Below, piece after piece: positions 34,201-41,713 of a stretch of DNA of 43,133 bases. Both the position numbers and the translations under genes were made by a program. The stretch is from Chloroflexota bacterium. GTDB lineage: Bacteria > Chloroflexota > Anaerolineae > Promineifilales > Promineifilaceae. The stretch spans positions 1 through 43,133 of the forward strand of contig PDQY01000037.1 in assembly GCA_002746795.1 (NCBI GenBank), in the 5' to 3' direction. Position 1 is the stretch's first letter; each line of letters starts with the position of its first letter. Under the pieces are notes generated by a model. It had not been told where the DNA came from, made no database searches, and saw only the letters and a list, made by a program, of their open reading frames with translations.

Positions 34201-34502
34201 ATCCACTCGATTTAGTTGAAAGCATACCTGCCACCCTGCCCATCTGCGATCTGCCATCACATCTGGGCAAACGTGTCAGCATCGCCGGCACCCGTCTGCC
34301 GGGCTGGACTGGCGGCAAGGGATTTTTCCTGGATGATGGCAAGAGTTTCATCATCGTACGCGGACTAGACCAGGCAAAGCCAGAAATGTGGAAGCCATTA
34401 GTGGTAAACGGCCGTTTCTGCCAGGATGAGTGGGGCACAACATGGTTTCAAGCCGGGCACTTCACCCAACTGCCGCCTAAATCACCACCTACCATTTTAT
34501 AG
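31284..34502 (+). CDS. dnaE2: DnaE2/ImuC-like error-prone DNA polymerase III alpha subunit
   Basis: A 1072-aa C-family polymerase. The PHP domain begins at FTHLHVHSHFS; the palm has STRGSVANSLVAYALG and LPDIDLDF with catalytic Asp426 and Asp428; GVLLFQEQVLRV, the helix-hairpin-helix region and a C-terminal OB fold follow. The length and the absence of a long C-terminal tau-binding part fit DnaE2 rather than the replicative DnaE. Such enzymes perform damage-induced mutagenic bypass, usually with ImuA and ImuB, which are not in the window. Two in-frame insertions of heptad repeat (about residues 319-347 and 846-863) interrupt it. The start at 31284 has no ribosome site; no LexA box was recognised in the 240 gene-free bases upstream. 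Confidence 0.88.
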   Translation: MINTNQFTHLHVHSHFSLLGGTASPELLAQQAAAVGLKSLALTDNFGLYGAVAFHKACHHANIKPIIGLVVPIAIPANSPPVDTSYPGKIILLATGTAGYKSLNKISTLLLGSPHQERLHHGLTWADLKPHSDGLICLDGGRRGWLDRFVRAGHNKAAAHVASQLGGIYEDHAYIGVAWHQPEDTAVITELIRIGARFGLPPAAAQPIYCLHEQDRPHLRLLAAIDRNCHINHVPAHAIPGFDDPNLSVHWLPTEEVIARFAQFPEAITNVSRIVEQCQPCLPDGRPIWPTLQLPENQTTEKTLDKLAHEGLKKKQLTESSKPGIKHEGTATPRLPATAHQSPNTAYTTRLTRELTAINHHGFAPLFLVVADIVSFARKTGVPVSTRGSVANSLVAYALGITTVDPVANGLLFERFLNPARTSLPDIDLDFCSRRRDEVLRYVVETYGEDQVALVATVNTMQPKSALRETAKANGLDSQQIKRLSKLIPHHWHPDLHQRQQAGLDELLAQIEDEHEREVFATAYKLVGLPHHLSVHPGGVVITPGALTDTVPVQWTTKGFRTTQFDFRDVEAIGLPKLDLLGIRALTVLADTAVFIRTTHDPTFHLETIPLDDTATAHAISRGDTIGVFQCESSGAQRTLRQLQARSVWDLAIANAFFKPGPAAGGMAQAFVRRYRGEEKVSYLHPALEPILKPTQGVLLFQEQVLRVVTEIGGLSWAQAERIRKGMSKFQPKEMAALRLAFLHGCQHPPPDGPAFTQAQANTLWEQISAFAGYGFNQGHATAYADVSYRSAYLKTHFPAEFLCARLADHGGFHHPAIYLAEARRLGIATIPPHVNYSGRKFTLVRDWGIIPHPLIPNPQFPMLCMGLGQVRDVRRKSVQAIMDKRPFSSLPDLLNKVALREKEIKHLIQCGALDGLGENRAAMLAHAAEILRAGSARQMSFGFGQETAVPPETGEERFAWEQHLLGLPMSIHPLDLVESIPATLPICDLPSHLGKRVSIAGTRLPGWTGGKGFFLDDGKSFIIVRGLDQAKPEMWKPLVVNGRFCQDEWGTTWFQAGHFTQLPPKSPPTIL
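32240..32322. repeat. Heptad repeat inserted in frame in dnaE2, block 1
   Basis: Seven-base units such as CCCGCTT (32281) and ACCCGCC (32288) run in phase to 32322. The stretch 32281-32297 matches 10519-10535 in the RING spacer with one difference. It encodes a Pro/Thr/Ser-rich loop between the PHP and palm domains. Confidence 0.65.
33820..33871. repeat. Heptad repeat inserted in frame in dnaE2, block 2
   Basis: Heptads CCCTCAT (33844), CCCTAAT (33851) and two more related units end at 33871. They encode a Pro/Ile-rich segment (PHPLIPNPQF) between the conserved SGRKFTL and GLGQVRDV elements of the polymerase. Confidence 0.65.
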
Positions 34503-34569
34503 AGAAACCCGTTAAAATAGCTAAAGCTCAAAAGAAGCTCAATCAAACATCCCATAGGAGAAAAACCAG

Positions 34570-34869
34570 ATGCAATATTCAAAAGACGACAAGTTAATGA
34601 AAGCCATGAAGGGAAAGCAAAAGGCAAAGAGAGAAAAAACACCAGCTCCAGAAGAAAGCAAAAAAGAAGAAACAGCCAAAGCACCAGCCGCCCCCATCGA
34701 AGTCAAAGCCGAACACACCGTCGTGGCCGGAGAAAATCTCAGCAAAATTTCCGAAAAATATTACGGCACACAAGGTCTCTACATGAAAATCTACGAAGCC
34801 AACAAAGATACCATCGGTGATAATCCGAACATTATCCGCGTTGGGCAAGTCTTGAAAATTCCGAAATAG
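34570..34869 (+). CDS. Small LysM-domain protein
   Basis: A 99-aa protein. Residues 1-45 are very basic then Ala/Glu/Pro-rich, with no signal peptide. Residues 48-99 are one LysM domain (HTVVAGENLSKISEKYYG ... VGQVLKIPK). LysM binds peptidoglycan or chitin; in cytoplasmic proteins of this size (YgaU/KbpA-like) it can have other roles. AGGAG lies before the start. It follows the polymerase by 67 bases and is not obviously related to it. Confidence 0.88.
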   Translation: MQYSKDDKLMKAMKGKQKAKREKTPAPEESKKEETAKAPAAPIEVKAEHTVVAGENLSKISEKYYGTQGLYMKIYEANKDTIGDNPNIIRVGQVLKIPK

Positions 34870-34889
34870 AGAGTTATGCCCATATAGCC

Positions 34890-34928
34890 TGAGCCTGTCG
34901 CAGGCAAAACAGAGCTTCGGCAGGCTCA
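34890..34928. repeat. REP-like imperfect inverted repeat
   Basis: TGAGCCTGTCG (34890-34900) pairs with CGGCAGGCTCA (34918-34928) with one G-T mismatch. Similar 'GCCTGTCG...GGCAGGC' sequences are common dispersed repeats in bacterial genomes. It lies in the 220-base gap between convergent genes; no T-run follows. The rest of the gap shows nothing recognisable. Confidence 0.5.
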
Positions 34929-35089
34929 ACCCTCATCCTCTCCCGCCCACCAGCAGTAAACAACCCCCATCACATACATCCTAACACTGGCAGGTTAGCT
35001 GTCTTGGGCTGTCATCCTAGATTTGAAAAGGGAATATGAATGTCCATCAAACTGGGAAAGGCATTTTAATGATGGCGGATGAATTAGAA

Positions 35090-37444
35090 TCACTCTCTCA
35101 GCCTGATGGTCTTGACGATGAGAGCATCTTTGCCATCTGGTAGGAGCAGTCGTTGACCTGATGGGGGAGAATATAACCCAACGCGGACAACATAGGCACC
35201 CGGCGCAGTTTCCGGTGGAAGGAATAAGGAGACAGGTTGCGCGATGATGTCATCCGCTTCCAGGCCAGCAAGGGCAGTAGGCCAGCCATCGTATTGGGCG
35301 ATGATTTCGGAAGGGGCTTCACCAGAAATGTGGACGAAAGCAGAGAGAGCCGTGGGGAAACTGGGGTTAGGAGTGTCTACTTCCACAGCGCCAACTTGCC
35401 AGTAAAGGGTGAGGTTGAGTGGTGTACCTGGGGAAACAGCGTCATCGACAGGCTCCCCGTCGACCAGCTCAGGCGCTATGCCTAACAATGTAAATGCCCC
35501 GGCAAAATCTGCACCTATCGGCACAAATCCATCCGGTTCCACAAAATCATCACCTACAGGATAGACCACAACGTCTGGTGCATTGACCCATTTGGCAATC
35601 ACGCGATGGTTATCTGTGATACCTAATTCTTCTGGAGAGACATCTGAGACAGAACGGCCGTTGACGACCACCCTTGTCACGGCCACATCATCCTCATACG
35701 CCACCTCGTATACACAAATCGAGTAACCAGCACACGCTACCGGCTCCTTATCCTGAAAGTAAGCATACATATCGGTGTTTTGCAACATGAGGCCAAGCTG
35801 CTTGCTGGTCTCGCTGATGGCATACCAGCCAGGCAAAGGAGTATACGGGTTGTAGGCGTCAATCTCCGGCCCGGCGGTGAAACGCATGAAGCCCGGCAGC
35901 GGCTTGTAGTTCACACCATACACCTCAGGCAATGCCGTGCCAAAATAGGACAAATACACCTCGTCAATGCCCCGTTCAGCCATCAACTCCCGCAAAAAGA
36001 GCAAATCCTGCCCCCAGTCGATGTTGGCATCGACCAACAGCTCGCTGCCCTGCGCCGCCCCCCCCGCAATTTCGTTAAAATACGCTTCCTGATGCGGCCA
36101 GAGGCGAAGAGCGCTAAAAGCTGACCAGGCTAACAGGGTGAAGATTGACAGATGAAAGATCACAGCCTGGAGCCGCCCGTTTTTTAATCTGAACGCTTCA
36201 ATCTTTATTTTCCCTCCAGTCTGCGCTGCCAGCATGATCAGAAACGGCACCACAGGCAGGATATGGCGATAGCCGATGGTAATGCGACCAGTCATAGCCA
36301 GGAGCATAAAAAAGAGAGGCGGCACCCAGAGAACGGCCGTTTCTCGCCAACTATCTTTGCGCCCCACCATAAACAAACCCACACCCGTTAACACCAACAA
36401 GGGAATCGACGTTTTCAGCAGCAGCGCCACCGGAAAGTAATACCACCACCCCCGGTCAGAAACCTGTCCGAGCAGGAACGCAGCCTTTGGCTGCTCCTCA
36501 ATCACCATAAACGTATCCCACAAACTGTAGGGATAAAACGGCGCCGGAATCGGCAGGGGAAACTTACTGCCGGGGATCATGCCAAAGTCAAAGAGATAGA
36601 TCGCCCACAGGGTGACGTAAGCAACAAAAGCCAGGATTAAAAAATAAAAAACTAAAGATTGAAAATGCGAGACCACGCGATGATCTTCAATCTTCACCCA
36701 CCACAACACCACAACCACCAACATCATCGGCCAAACCATCAAACCAGTGAATTTAGCCGCCATGGTGCAGCCCGCCAATACCCCCACCAGGATGAGATTG
36801 AGCCAAACTCGCCATGACGGCAAGCCCCATGAGCGCGAGTGCAACCAACACCACAAACGCCACATCGTCAGCGCCATAAACAAAGTCAGACCTAAATCAG
36901 TGGTGATGAGACGGCTGTTGGCGATGAGATTAGGGTCAAAAGCAGCCAGAACCAGTGCCAGCCAGCCCGCCCAAGCCCCAGCCATTTGGCGTGCCCACCA
37001 GAACAGCACCGCCACCAACATTGTGCCCAGGAAGATGATGGGATAACGGCCGTTAACCAACATCTCATGTGCCTCATTGCCAGCATACCACAGGAAAATG
37101 TCCGCAAAGACAAAATAATCGCCTTCCCCCCAAGAGAGATGATCCGTAGGTAAATTCACATTGTCAAGAAACAGCAACGGTACCGCACTCAGCGTATCCA
37201 CCAGTGGTGGATGGCTGGTAGACATGCGAAAATCCCCCGTTTGCAAATAGGCATACCCCGCAGCCAAGTGATACTCCTCATCAAATGCCGCCGACTTCAA
37301 TGGCGAAGCCAACGCTGCCTGCAGCGCAAACACCGCCAATCCCAGCAAAAACAGGAGCCATTCCCACCACTGCAATTTTGACGAAGCACGAATGACCAAC
37401 GACAAATCTCGGTTTTCCGTTTTTAGTCTCTGGTCTTTGGTCAA
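35090..37444 (-). CDS. GT39/PMT-type membrane mannosyltransferase
   Basis: A 784-aa GT-C protein of the PMT/ArnT type. The first extracytoplasmic loop carries FDEEYHLAAGYAYLQTGD with the acidic pair typical of the active site, followed by about 11 helices including NSRLITTDLGLTLFMALTMW. A soluble C-terminal part (about 545-784) looks like one or two beta domains. It would transfer a sugar from polyprenyl phosphate to a surface acceptor. The first 21 residues (MTKDQRL...) are encoded by heptad repeats and the frame opens with TTG four bases after the upstream stop, so the true start is uncertain; a TTG near residue 16 is an alternative. Confidence 0.88.
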   Translation of the reverse strand: MTKDQRLKTENRDLSLVIRASSKLQWWEWLLFLLGLAVFALQAALASPLKSAAFDEEYHLAAGYAYLQTGDFRMSTSHPPLVDTLSAVPLLFLDNVNLPTDHLSWGEGDYFVFADIFLWYAGNEAHEMLVNGRYPIIFLGTMLVAVLFWWARQMAGAWAGWLALVLAAFDPNLIANSRLITTDLGLTLFMALTMWRLWCWLHSRSWGLPSWRVWLNLILVGVLAGCTMAAKFTGLMVWPMMLVVVVLWWVKIEDHRVVSHFQSLVFYFLILAFVAYVTLWAIYLFDFGMIPGSKFPLPIPAPFYPYSLWDTFMVIEEQPKAAFLLGQVSDRGWWYYFPVALLLKTSIPLLVLTGVGLFMVGRKDSWRETAVLWVPPLFFMLLAMTGRITIGYRHILPVVPFLIMLAAQTGGKIKIEAFRLKNGRLQAVIFHLSIFTLLAWSAFSALRLWPHQEAYFNEIAGGAAQGSELLVDANIDWGQDLLFLRELMAERGIDEVYLSYFGTALPEVYGVNYKPLPGFMRFTAGPEIDAYNPYTPLPGWYAISETSKQLGLMLQNTDMYAYFQDKEPVACAGYSICVYEVAYEDDVAVTRVVVNGRSVSDVSPEELGITDNHRVIAKWVNAPDVVVYPVGDDFVEPDGFVPIGADFAGAFTLLGIAPELVDGEPVDDAVSPGTPLNLTLYWQVGAVEVDTPNPSFPTALSAFVHISGEAPSEIIAQYDGWPTALAGLEADDIIAQPVSLFLPPETAPGAYVVRVGLYSPPSGQRLLLPDGKDALIVKTIRLRE
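37381..37443. repeat. Nine heptads over the start of the GT39 gene
   Basis: Seven-base units, for example ACGAAGC (37381) and ACGAATG (37388), run without a break to 37443. They cover all of the proposed first 21 codons of the minus-strand gene. Confidence 0.7.
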
Positions 37445-37447
37445 CCT

Positions 37448-38440
37448 TTACACTCCGATTCCGCGCAAATACAAGAAAAACAGTCCCAGCAAATAAACAA
37501 CAATAATCGCTACAGCATCTATTTCAATAAACAAAATTCGGCGCTCTACTCGAGCTAAATTGCCAATCAAAGCCATGTTTGTTAACAACAAACCCAGTAA
37601 CCCCACCATAGCAAAAGCTGGATCAATGTTTGCCAGAAAACTCCCCTCCAAATAGAAGAAATCAGAAATGCCCAGCGCCAATATATTGAAAACACTGGAA
37701 CCAAACAAATTGCCAACAGCCATGTCAAAAGCTCCAATGCGAATCGCTGTAAAGGCAGCCACCAATTCAGGCAAAGATGTCACCACACTCAGCAACGCCA
37801 CCCCCACAAACCCCGTGCCAACACCAGTTATCTCCGCAATTTCTGTACTCGTATTCACCAACTGTGGCACTGCAAAAACCAAAACACCCGCCGCAATCAC
37901 AAAACCGATCAAACCCACTTTAAAGCTGGGAAAACCAGGCACTGGTTCTTGAGAAGCTGGGCTGGCCACCGCCGGCCCTTTCGTCTCTCGTTGAATGAGC
38001 CAAATACCCACAAAATACATCAGAATGAGCAACAAGCTGTCTACACCAACCCAGCCAATCGTCAGATTCATATCAGACAAGATGGCAAACACAGCAACAA
38101 CCATCAGTACCGACGTTAACGCCGCCGTCAGCGCATGGCTTAACGCCACCTTACGCAAGAGCGGCACACGGAATATGATCAAGTCAATCAAAGCCAGCAG
38201 CACCACATTAACCATATTGCTGCCAAAAAAGTTACCAGCCGCCAGGTTTGGCTCGCCCAGTTGGAACGAGCTAATTGAGGCGATCATCTCAGGCAAAGAA
38301 GTGGCTGCCGCCAAAAAAATCGTCCCCACAAACAAGCCGCCCAGTTTCGTCCGAACCGCGATCACATCGCCATATTCGGCCAGTTTTACCGCTGTAATCA
38401 CAACAACCGCAGCAAAAAATACAAATTTTATCCAGACCAT
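37448..38440 (-). CDS. CaCA-family Na+/Ca2+ (cation/proton) exchanger
   Basis: A 330-aa antiporter with ten predicted helices in two inverted halves. Each half carries the alpha-repeat: AAATSLPEMIASI with FGSNMVNV, and SVVTSLPELVAAF with FGSSVFNI. The Glu in each SLPE motif is the expected cation ligand. It is close in size to YrbG-type bacterial exchangers. GGGAG precedes the ATG by six bases. The GT39 gene begins four bases after its stop, so the two may be co-transcribed, though their functions differ. Confidence 0.93.
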   Translation of the reverse strand: MVWIKFVFFAAVVVITAVKLAEYGDVIAVRTKLGGLFVGTIFLAAATSLPEMIASISSFQLGEPNLAAGNFFGSNMVNVVLLALIDLIIFRVPLLRKVALSHALTAALTSVLMVVAVFAILSDMNLTIGWVGVDSLLLILMYFVGIWLIQRETKGPAVASPASQEPVPGFPSFKVGLIGFVIAAGVLVFAVPQLVNTSTEIAEITGVGTGFVGVALLSVVTSLPELVAAFTAIRIGAFDMAVGNLFGSSVFNILALGISDFFYLEGSFLANIDPAFAMVGLLGLLLTNMALIGNLARVERRILFIEIDAVAIIVVYLLGLFFLYLRGIGV

Positions 38441-38521
38441 TTGATACTCCCATAAGCGTTGCCCGTGGCAAAGTTGCAGCGCAACAAGGTTATTTTACTG
38501 CTTTGCCCCCTGGCCGCTTGT

Positions 38522-38875
38522 CTACTCATTCGCATACGGTTCAGGAATCCCCCAAGTTTTTGCTACCGGTAAAGTAAACATAATACCTGTGCGTGGATTG
38601 TTCATATCACCGATGATTGCTTCTGTCGCTTGAACGGCCGTTTCCGCCAAGGCCATACTCTCGATCACAGCAAACAGGGTATTATGCCCCACCCGGCTAG
38701 CCCCAAAAATATGGCTAAACCCGGCAAACATCGAGCCTGCCTGTTCACGGGGCAGCACGCGGTCAACCCCCGTACTCTCCAAAATCGTAACCCCAGGCAC
38801 GCCAGCATCCACCCATGCCTGTAATACATCATCCAAATATTCGCTGTTATCCAGCACCATGATCAACATGTACAT
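38522..38875 (-). CDS. PII-like small protein
   Basis: A 117-aa protein. The N-terminal pattern MLIMVLDNSEYLDDVLQAWVDAGVPGVTILESTG resembles the first beta-alpha-beta unit of PII/CutA-like trimeric proteins, and a second unit (LFAVIESMALAETAVQATEAIIG) follows. The T-loop and Walker-like residues of true GlnB are not evident, so it is not a nitrogen regulator on this evidence. A strong GAGGAG site is eight bases before the ATG. Function unknown. Confidence 0.6.
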   Translation of the reverse strand: MYMLIMVLDNSEYLDDVLQAWVDAGVPGVTILESTGVDRVLPREQAGSMFAGFSHIFGASRVGHNTLFAVIESMALAETAVQATEAIIGDMNNPRTGIMFTLPVAKTWGIPEPYANE

Positions 38876-38935
38876 AAACCAAGCTCCTCATTGCAAGACA
38901 GAAGGATGACAACAGCAGGCAAAAAACACGCTCAT

Positions 38936-38963
38936 TCTGCCTACCGCCTTTTGCCTTCTGCCT
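38936..38963. repeat. Heptad repeat block at the tyrA 3' end
   Basis: On the minus strand four units AGGCAGA, AGGCAAA and relatives run through the last tyrA codons and stop. The block matches the rluB 3' repeat at 25647 in about 26 of 31 bases. Confidence 0.65.
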
Positions 38964-39828
38964 TTATATTGCGATACGTAAAATAATTATCCTGCGTTCC
39001 GGCCAACCAGGCAGCCAGTTGGGTTTCATCGCCACACTCCAGTATTTTAATAACAGACGTTAGCTCTTGCTGGTAGCGATGCAATTGTGCCAGAACGGCC
39101 GTTTTATTCGTCAGCAAAATATCGAGCATCATCTTCGGATCCGTGCCAGATACACGAGCCGTGTCTCGGAAACCCGAGGCGCTGACCGCCCACAACCGGT
39201 CGTCAGCCATCATCGCCGCCGTGCGCATCAACGACCCTGCCACCACATACGGCAAATGGCTGATCGCCGCCACCATCTCATCATGCGTATCAGGGTGTAA
39301 AAACAGCGGATTGGCGCCCACAATGCGCAACAAATCCAACACCAACGCCTCAAGACGCTCCGTCGTGCGCTCCGTACGGCACAACACAAACGTTTTATCA
39401 CGGTACAAATCTGGCGTCGCCGCCCTAAACCCGGCCGTTTCTTTGCCACACATCGGATGCCCGCCCATCGCCTCAAAGCAAGGCGGCAAAGCAGCCATCG
39501 CGGCACAAATATCCCCTTTAGTACTGCCCAAATCCAACACCATACAGCCATCAGGTCGCACTTCCGCCAGCTGCGCCAGCAAATCCACCACCGTGCGCAC
39601 CGGCGTCGCCAGAATAACCAACTCCGCCTCCTGCACACCGGCAGCAAAGTCAGACGTCACCACATTTGCCAAACGTGCAGCCGCCTGACGCGTATCCGGG
39701 TTTAAATCCACCACAGTGATAGGCGTCGGATAGGGTCGCCGCGCCACCCGCTGCGCCAACCGCATCGACAGCGCCAACGAGCCACCCATCAAACCCAAAC
39801 CAACAACCGTCACCTTTGCTTGCAACAT
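38941..39828 (-). CDS. tyrA: Prephenate dehydrogenase
   Basis: A 295-aa enzyme of tyrosine biosynthesis that oxidises and decarboxylates prephenate to 4-hydroxyphenylpyruvate with NAD(P). The Rossmann motif VVGLGLMGGSLAL is at the N-terminus; LDLGSTKGDI, GGHPMCGKETAG (active-site His) and DEMVAAISHLPYVVAGSL match the family. There is no chorismate mutase or ACT domain. Its last residues (AEGKRR) come from a heptad repeat. No other aromatic pathway gene is nearby. Confidence 0.95.
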   Translation of the reverse strand: MLQAKVTVVGLGLMGGSLALSMRLAQRVARRPYPTPITVVDLNPDTRQAAARLANVVTSDFAAGVQEAELVILATPVRTVVDLLAQLAEVRPDGCMVLDLGSTKGDICAAMAALPPCFEAMGGHPMCGKETAGFRAATPDLYRDKTFVLCRTERTTERLEALVLDLLRIVGANPLFLHPDTHDEMVAAISHLPYVVAGSLMRTAAMMADDRLWAVSASGFRDTARVSGTDPKMMLDILLTNKTAVLAQLHRYQQELTSVIKILECGDETQLAAWLAGTQDNYFTYRNIKAEGKRR

Positions 39829-39883
39829 AATGGCGTGATTATACCCAGGAGCAAAAAATCATCCCATGTCAGCCGAAAATCAT

Positions 39884-39904
39884 CATCCGTAACCCGTCAT
39901 CCAT
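39884..39904. repeat. Short heptad repeat block between tyrA and proline dehydrogenase
   Basis: Units CATCCGT, AACCCGT and CATCCAT lie in tandem in the 173-base divergent spacer. Confidence 0.5.
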
Positions 39905-40001
39905 AAACTGATGGCCGAGTTGTCGCTGAGCGACCTGCTGATCACTGATAACAGCACTTTCCGATCTGTTTCCGCGATTATTTTTCAGGTAAAATTATTT
40001 C

Positions 40002-41024
40002 ATGTTCAAGAAAAAAACTATTTCCCTGGGAATCCCACTTCTCATCACCTTTTTACTCACTGCGTTACTTCTTTACCAGTTTGGTGAAAGGTGGCTGCAT
40101 CGGATTTTGTTGTATCTATCAACGGCCGTTTGGGTCAGGCGTATCGTCACAGATTTCCCTCCTGCGCGAGCCGTCGCCCAGCGCTTTGTCGCTGGTGAAA
40201 CGAGAGCAGAGGCAATCGCCATCGCCAAATCCCTCAACGACAAAGGCATGCTGGCCGCGCTCGATTATCTCGGCGAAAGCATCACCAACATCAATGAAGC
40301 CAATGCGGCCCGTGACGAAATTCTGCAGCTCCTTGCCGCCATCCACGAGGCTGGTGTAGAAGCATATGTTTCAGTCAAATTGTCACAGCTTGGCTTACAC
40401 ATTGATCCAGCCTTGGCCCATGAGAACATGCGTGTGATACTGACCGAGGCCAAGAAATTTAACAACAGAGTGCGGATCGACATGGAAGAAACGGCCGTTA
40501 CCGACATCACCTTCACCATCTACCACCAACTCCGCTGCGAAGATGGCTTCGACAACGTTGGCATCGTCGTGCAAGCCTACCTCTACCGCACCGAAGCCGA
40601 CACCATCCCCCTCATCGACAAAGGTGCCTGGGTGCGCCTGTGTAAAGGCGCCTACGCCGAACCCGCCAACCTCGCTTTTCCCCAAAAAGCCGACACCGAC
40701 AATAATTATGTCAAGTTAACCAGGCTAATGCTTGCCAAAAAAGCGCGGCAAAACGGAGTCCATGTCGCCATCGCCTCCCACGACGAAGCCATGATCCAGG
40801 CCGCCATCGCTTACGCCACCGCCAACCACATCCAACCCGACGAATACGAATTCCAAATGCTCTACGGTGTCCGCCGTGAGCTGCAAGACAAACTCGTCCA
40901 AGACGGTTACCAAATGCGCATCTACATCCCTTACGGCACAGCCTGGTACTCCTATTTCATGCGCCGTCTCGCCGAACGTCCTGCCAATCTCTGGTTTTTC
41001 GCCAGTAATCTGCTAAAAAAATAG
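40002..41024 (+). CDS. Proline dehydrogenase with N-terminal membrane segment
   Basis: A 340-aa FAD enzyme that oxidises proline to pyrroline-5-carboxylate. Signature elements are RIDMEETAVTD, the RLCKGAY loop, YEFQMLYGVR, and RIYIPYGTAWYSYFMRRLAERPAN, which bind FAD and proline. Residues 8-26 form a hydrophobic helix (LGIPLLITFLLTALLLYQF), unusual for monofunctional PutB-type enzymes, and suggest attachment to the membrane near the quinone pool. No P5C dehydrogenase gene is adjacent. It has two exact AACGGCCGTT copies (40122, 40490). Confidence 0.93.
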   Translation: MFKKKTISLGIPLLITFLLTALLLYQFGERWLHRILLYLSTAVWVRRIVTDFPPARAVAQRFVAGETRAEAIAIAKSLNDKGMLAALDYLGESITNINEANAARDEILQLLAAIHEAGVEAYVSVKLSQLGLHIDPALAHENMRVILTEAKKFNNRVRIDMEETAVTDITFTIYHQLRCEDGFDNVGIVVQAYLYRTEADTIPLIDKGAWVRLCKGAYAEPANLAFPQKADTDNNYVKLTRLMLAKKARQNGVHVAIASHDEAMIQAAIAYATANHIQPDEYEFQMLYGVRRELQDKLVQDGYQMRIYIPYGTAWYSYFMRRLAERPANLWFFASNLLKK

Positions 41025-41141
41025 AAAAGCAAATATAGAGGCACACGATTTCTTGATGATCAACTCAATCAACCATCACCAACAACAGATCACATATCAT
41101 TAACTATCAAACTACATCACAAAGGATTATCACCCTAAATC

Positions 41142-41684
41142 ATGACTACAATCACCGAATCACAACTCATCTCAGGCGTCTACATCGCCAAACTCAAAAC
41201 CTTCAGCGACCAACGCGGCCAATTCGTAGAAACCTTCCGCAAAGAATGGTTCCCGCAGCGCTCATGGGCTATTTTTCAAACCAACCGCGTTGACTCCACC
41301 AAAGGCGTTTTACGCGGCCTACACTATCATCATAACCAGGTAGATTACTGGTACGTTTCCCAAGGCATCATCCGCGTTGGCCTCGCCGACATTCGCCCCT
41401 CCTCCCCCACTTACATGCAAACCCAAACCATCGAAATGGGTGGAGAAAACAACATCGGCCTCTTCATCCCCTGTGGCGTGGCGCATGGCTACACCACCCT
41501 CACCGCAGTCACACACAACTACATCGTGGACAGCTATTATAACGGCGGAGCTGACGAAAATGGTGTCGCCTGGAACGATCCAGAGCTAAAAGTTGACTGG
41601 GGTGTGGCAAACCCGATCCTATCCGAACGGGATGCTGCCAACCCACGCCTACGCGACATCGCTCCAGAAAATCTACCGCAATAA
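41142..41684 (+). CDS. RmlC-like dTDP-4-dehydrorhamnose 3,5-epimerase family protein
   Basis: A 180-aa cupin. GVLRGLHYHHNQ carries the conserved catalytic His, and DENGVAWNDPELKVDW with PILSERDAANPRL matches the RmlC C-terminus. The usual Lys in the strand after RGLH (KLVRV in classical RmlC) is replaced here (DYWYVSQG), so substrate or activity may differ. Rhamnose partners RmlA, B and D are not in the window. The ribosome site AAAGGA is far from the start. Confidence 0.8.
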   Translation: MTTITESQLISGVYIAKLKTFSDQRGQFVETFRKEWFPQRSWAIFQTNRVDSTKGVLRGLHYHHNQVDYWYVSQGIIRVGLADIRPSSPTYMQTQTIEMGGENNIGLFIPCGVAHGYTTLTAVTHNYIVDSYYNGGADENGVAWNDPELKVDWGVANPILSERDAANPRLRDIAPENLPQ

Positions 41685-41713
41685 CTTGACAGCACACCAC
41701 CACCCTGAACGAA

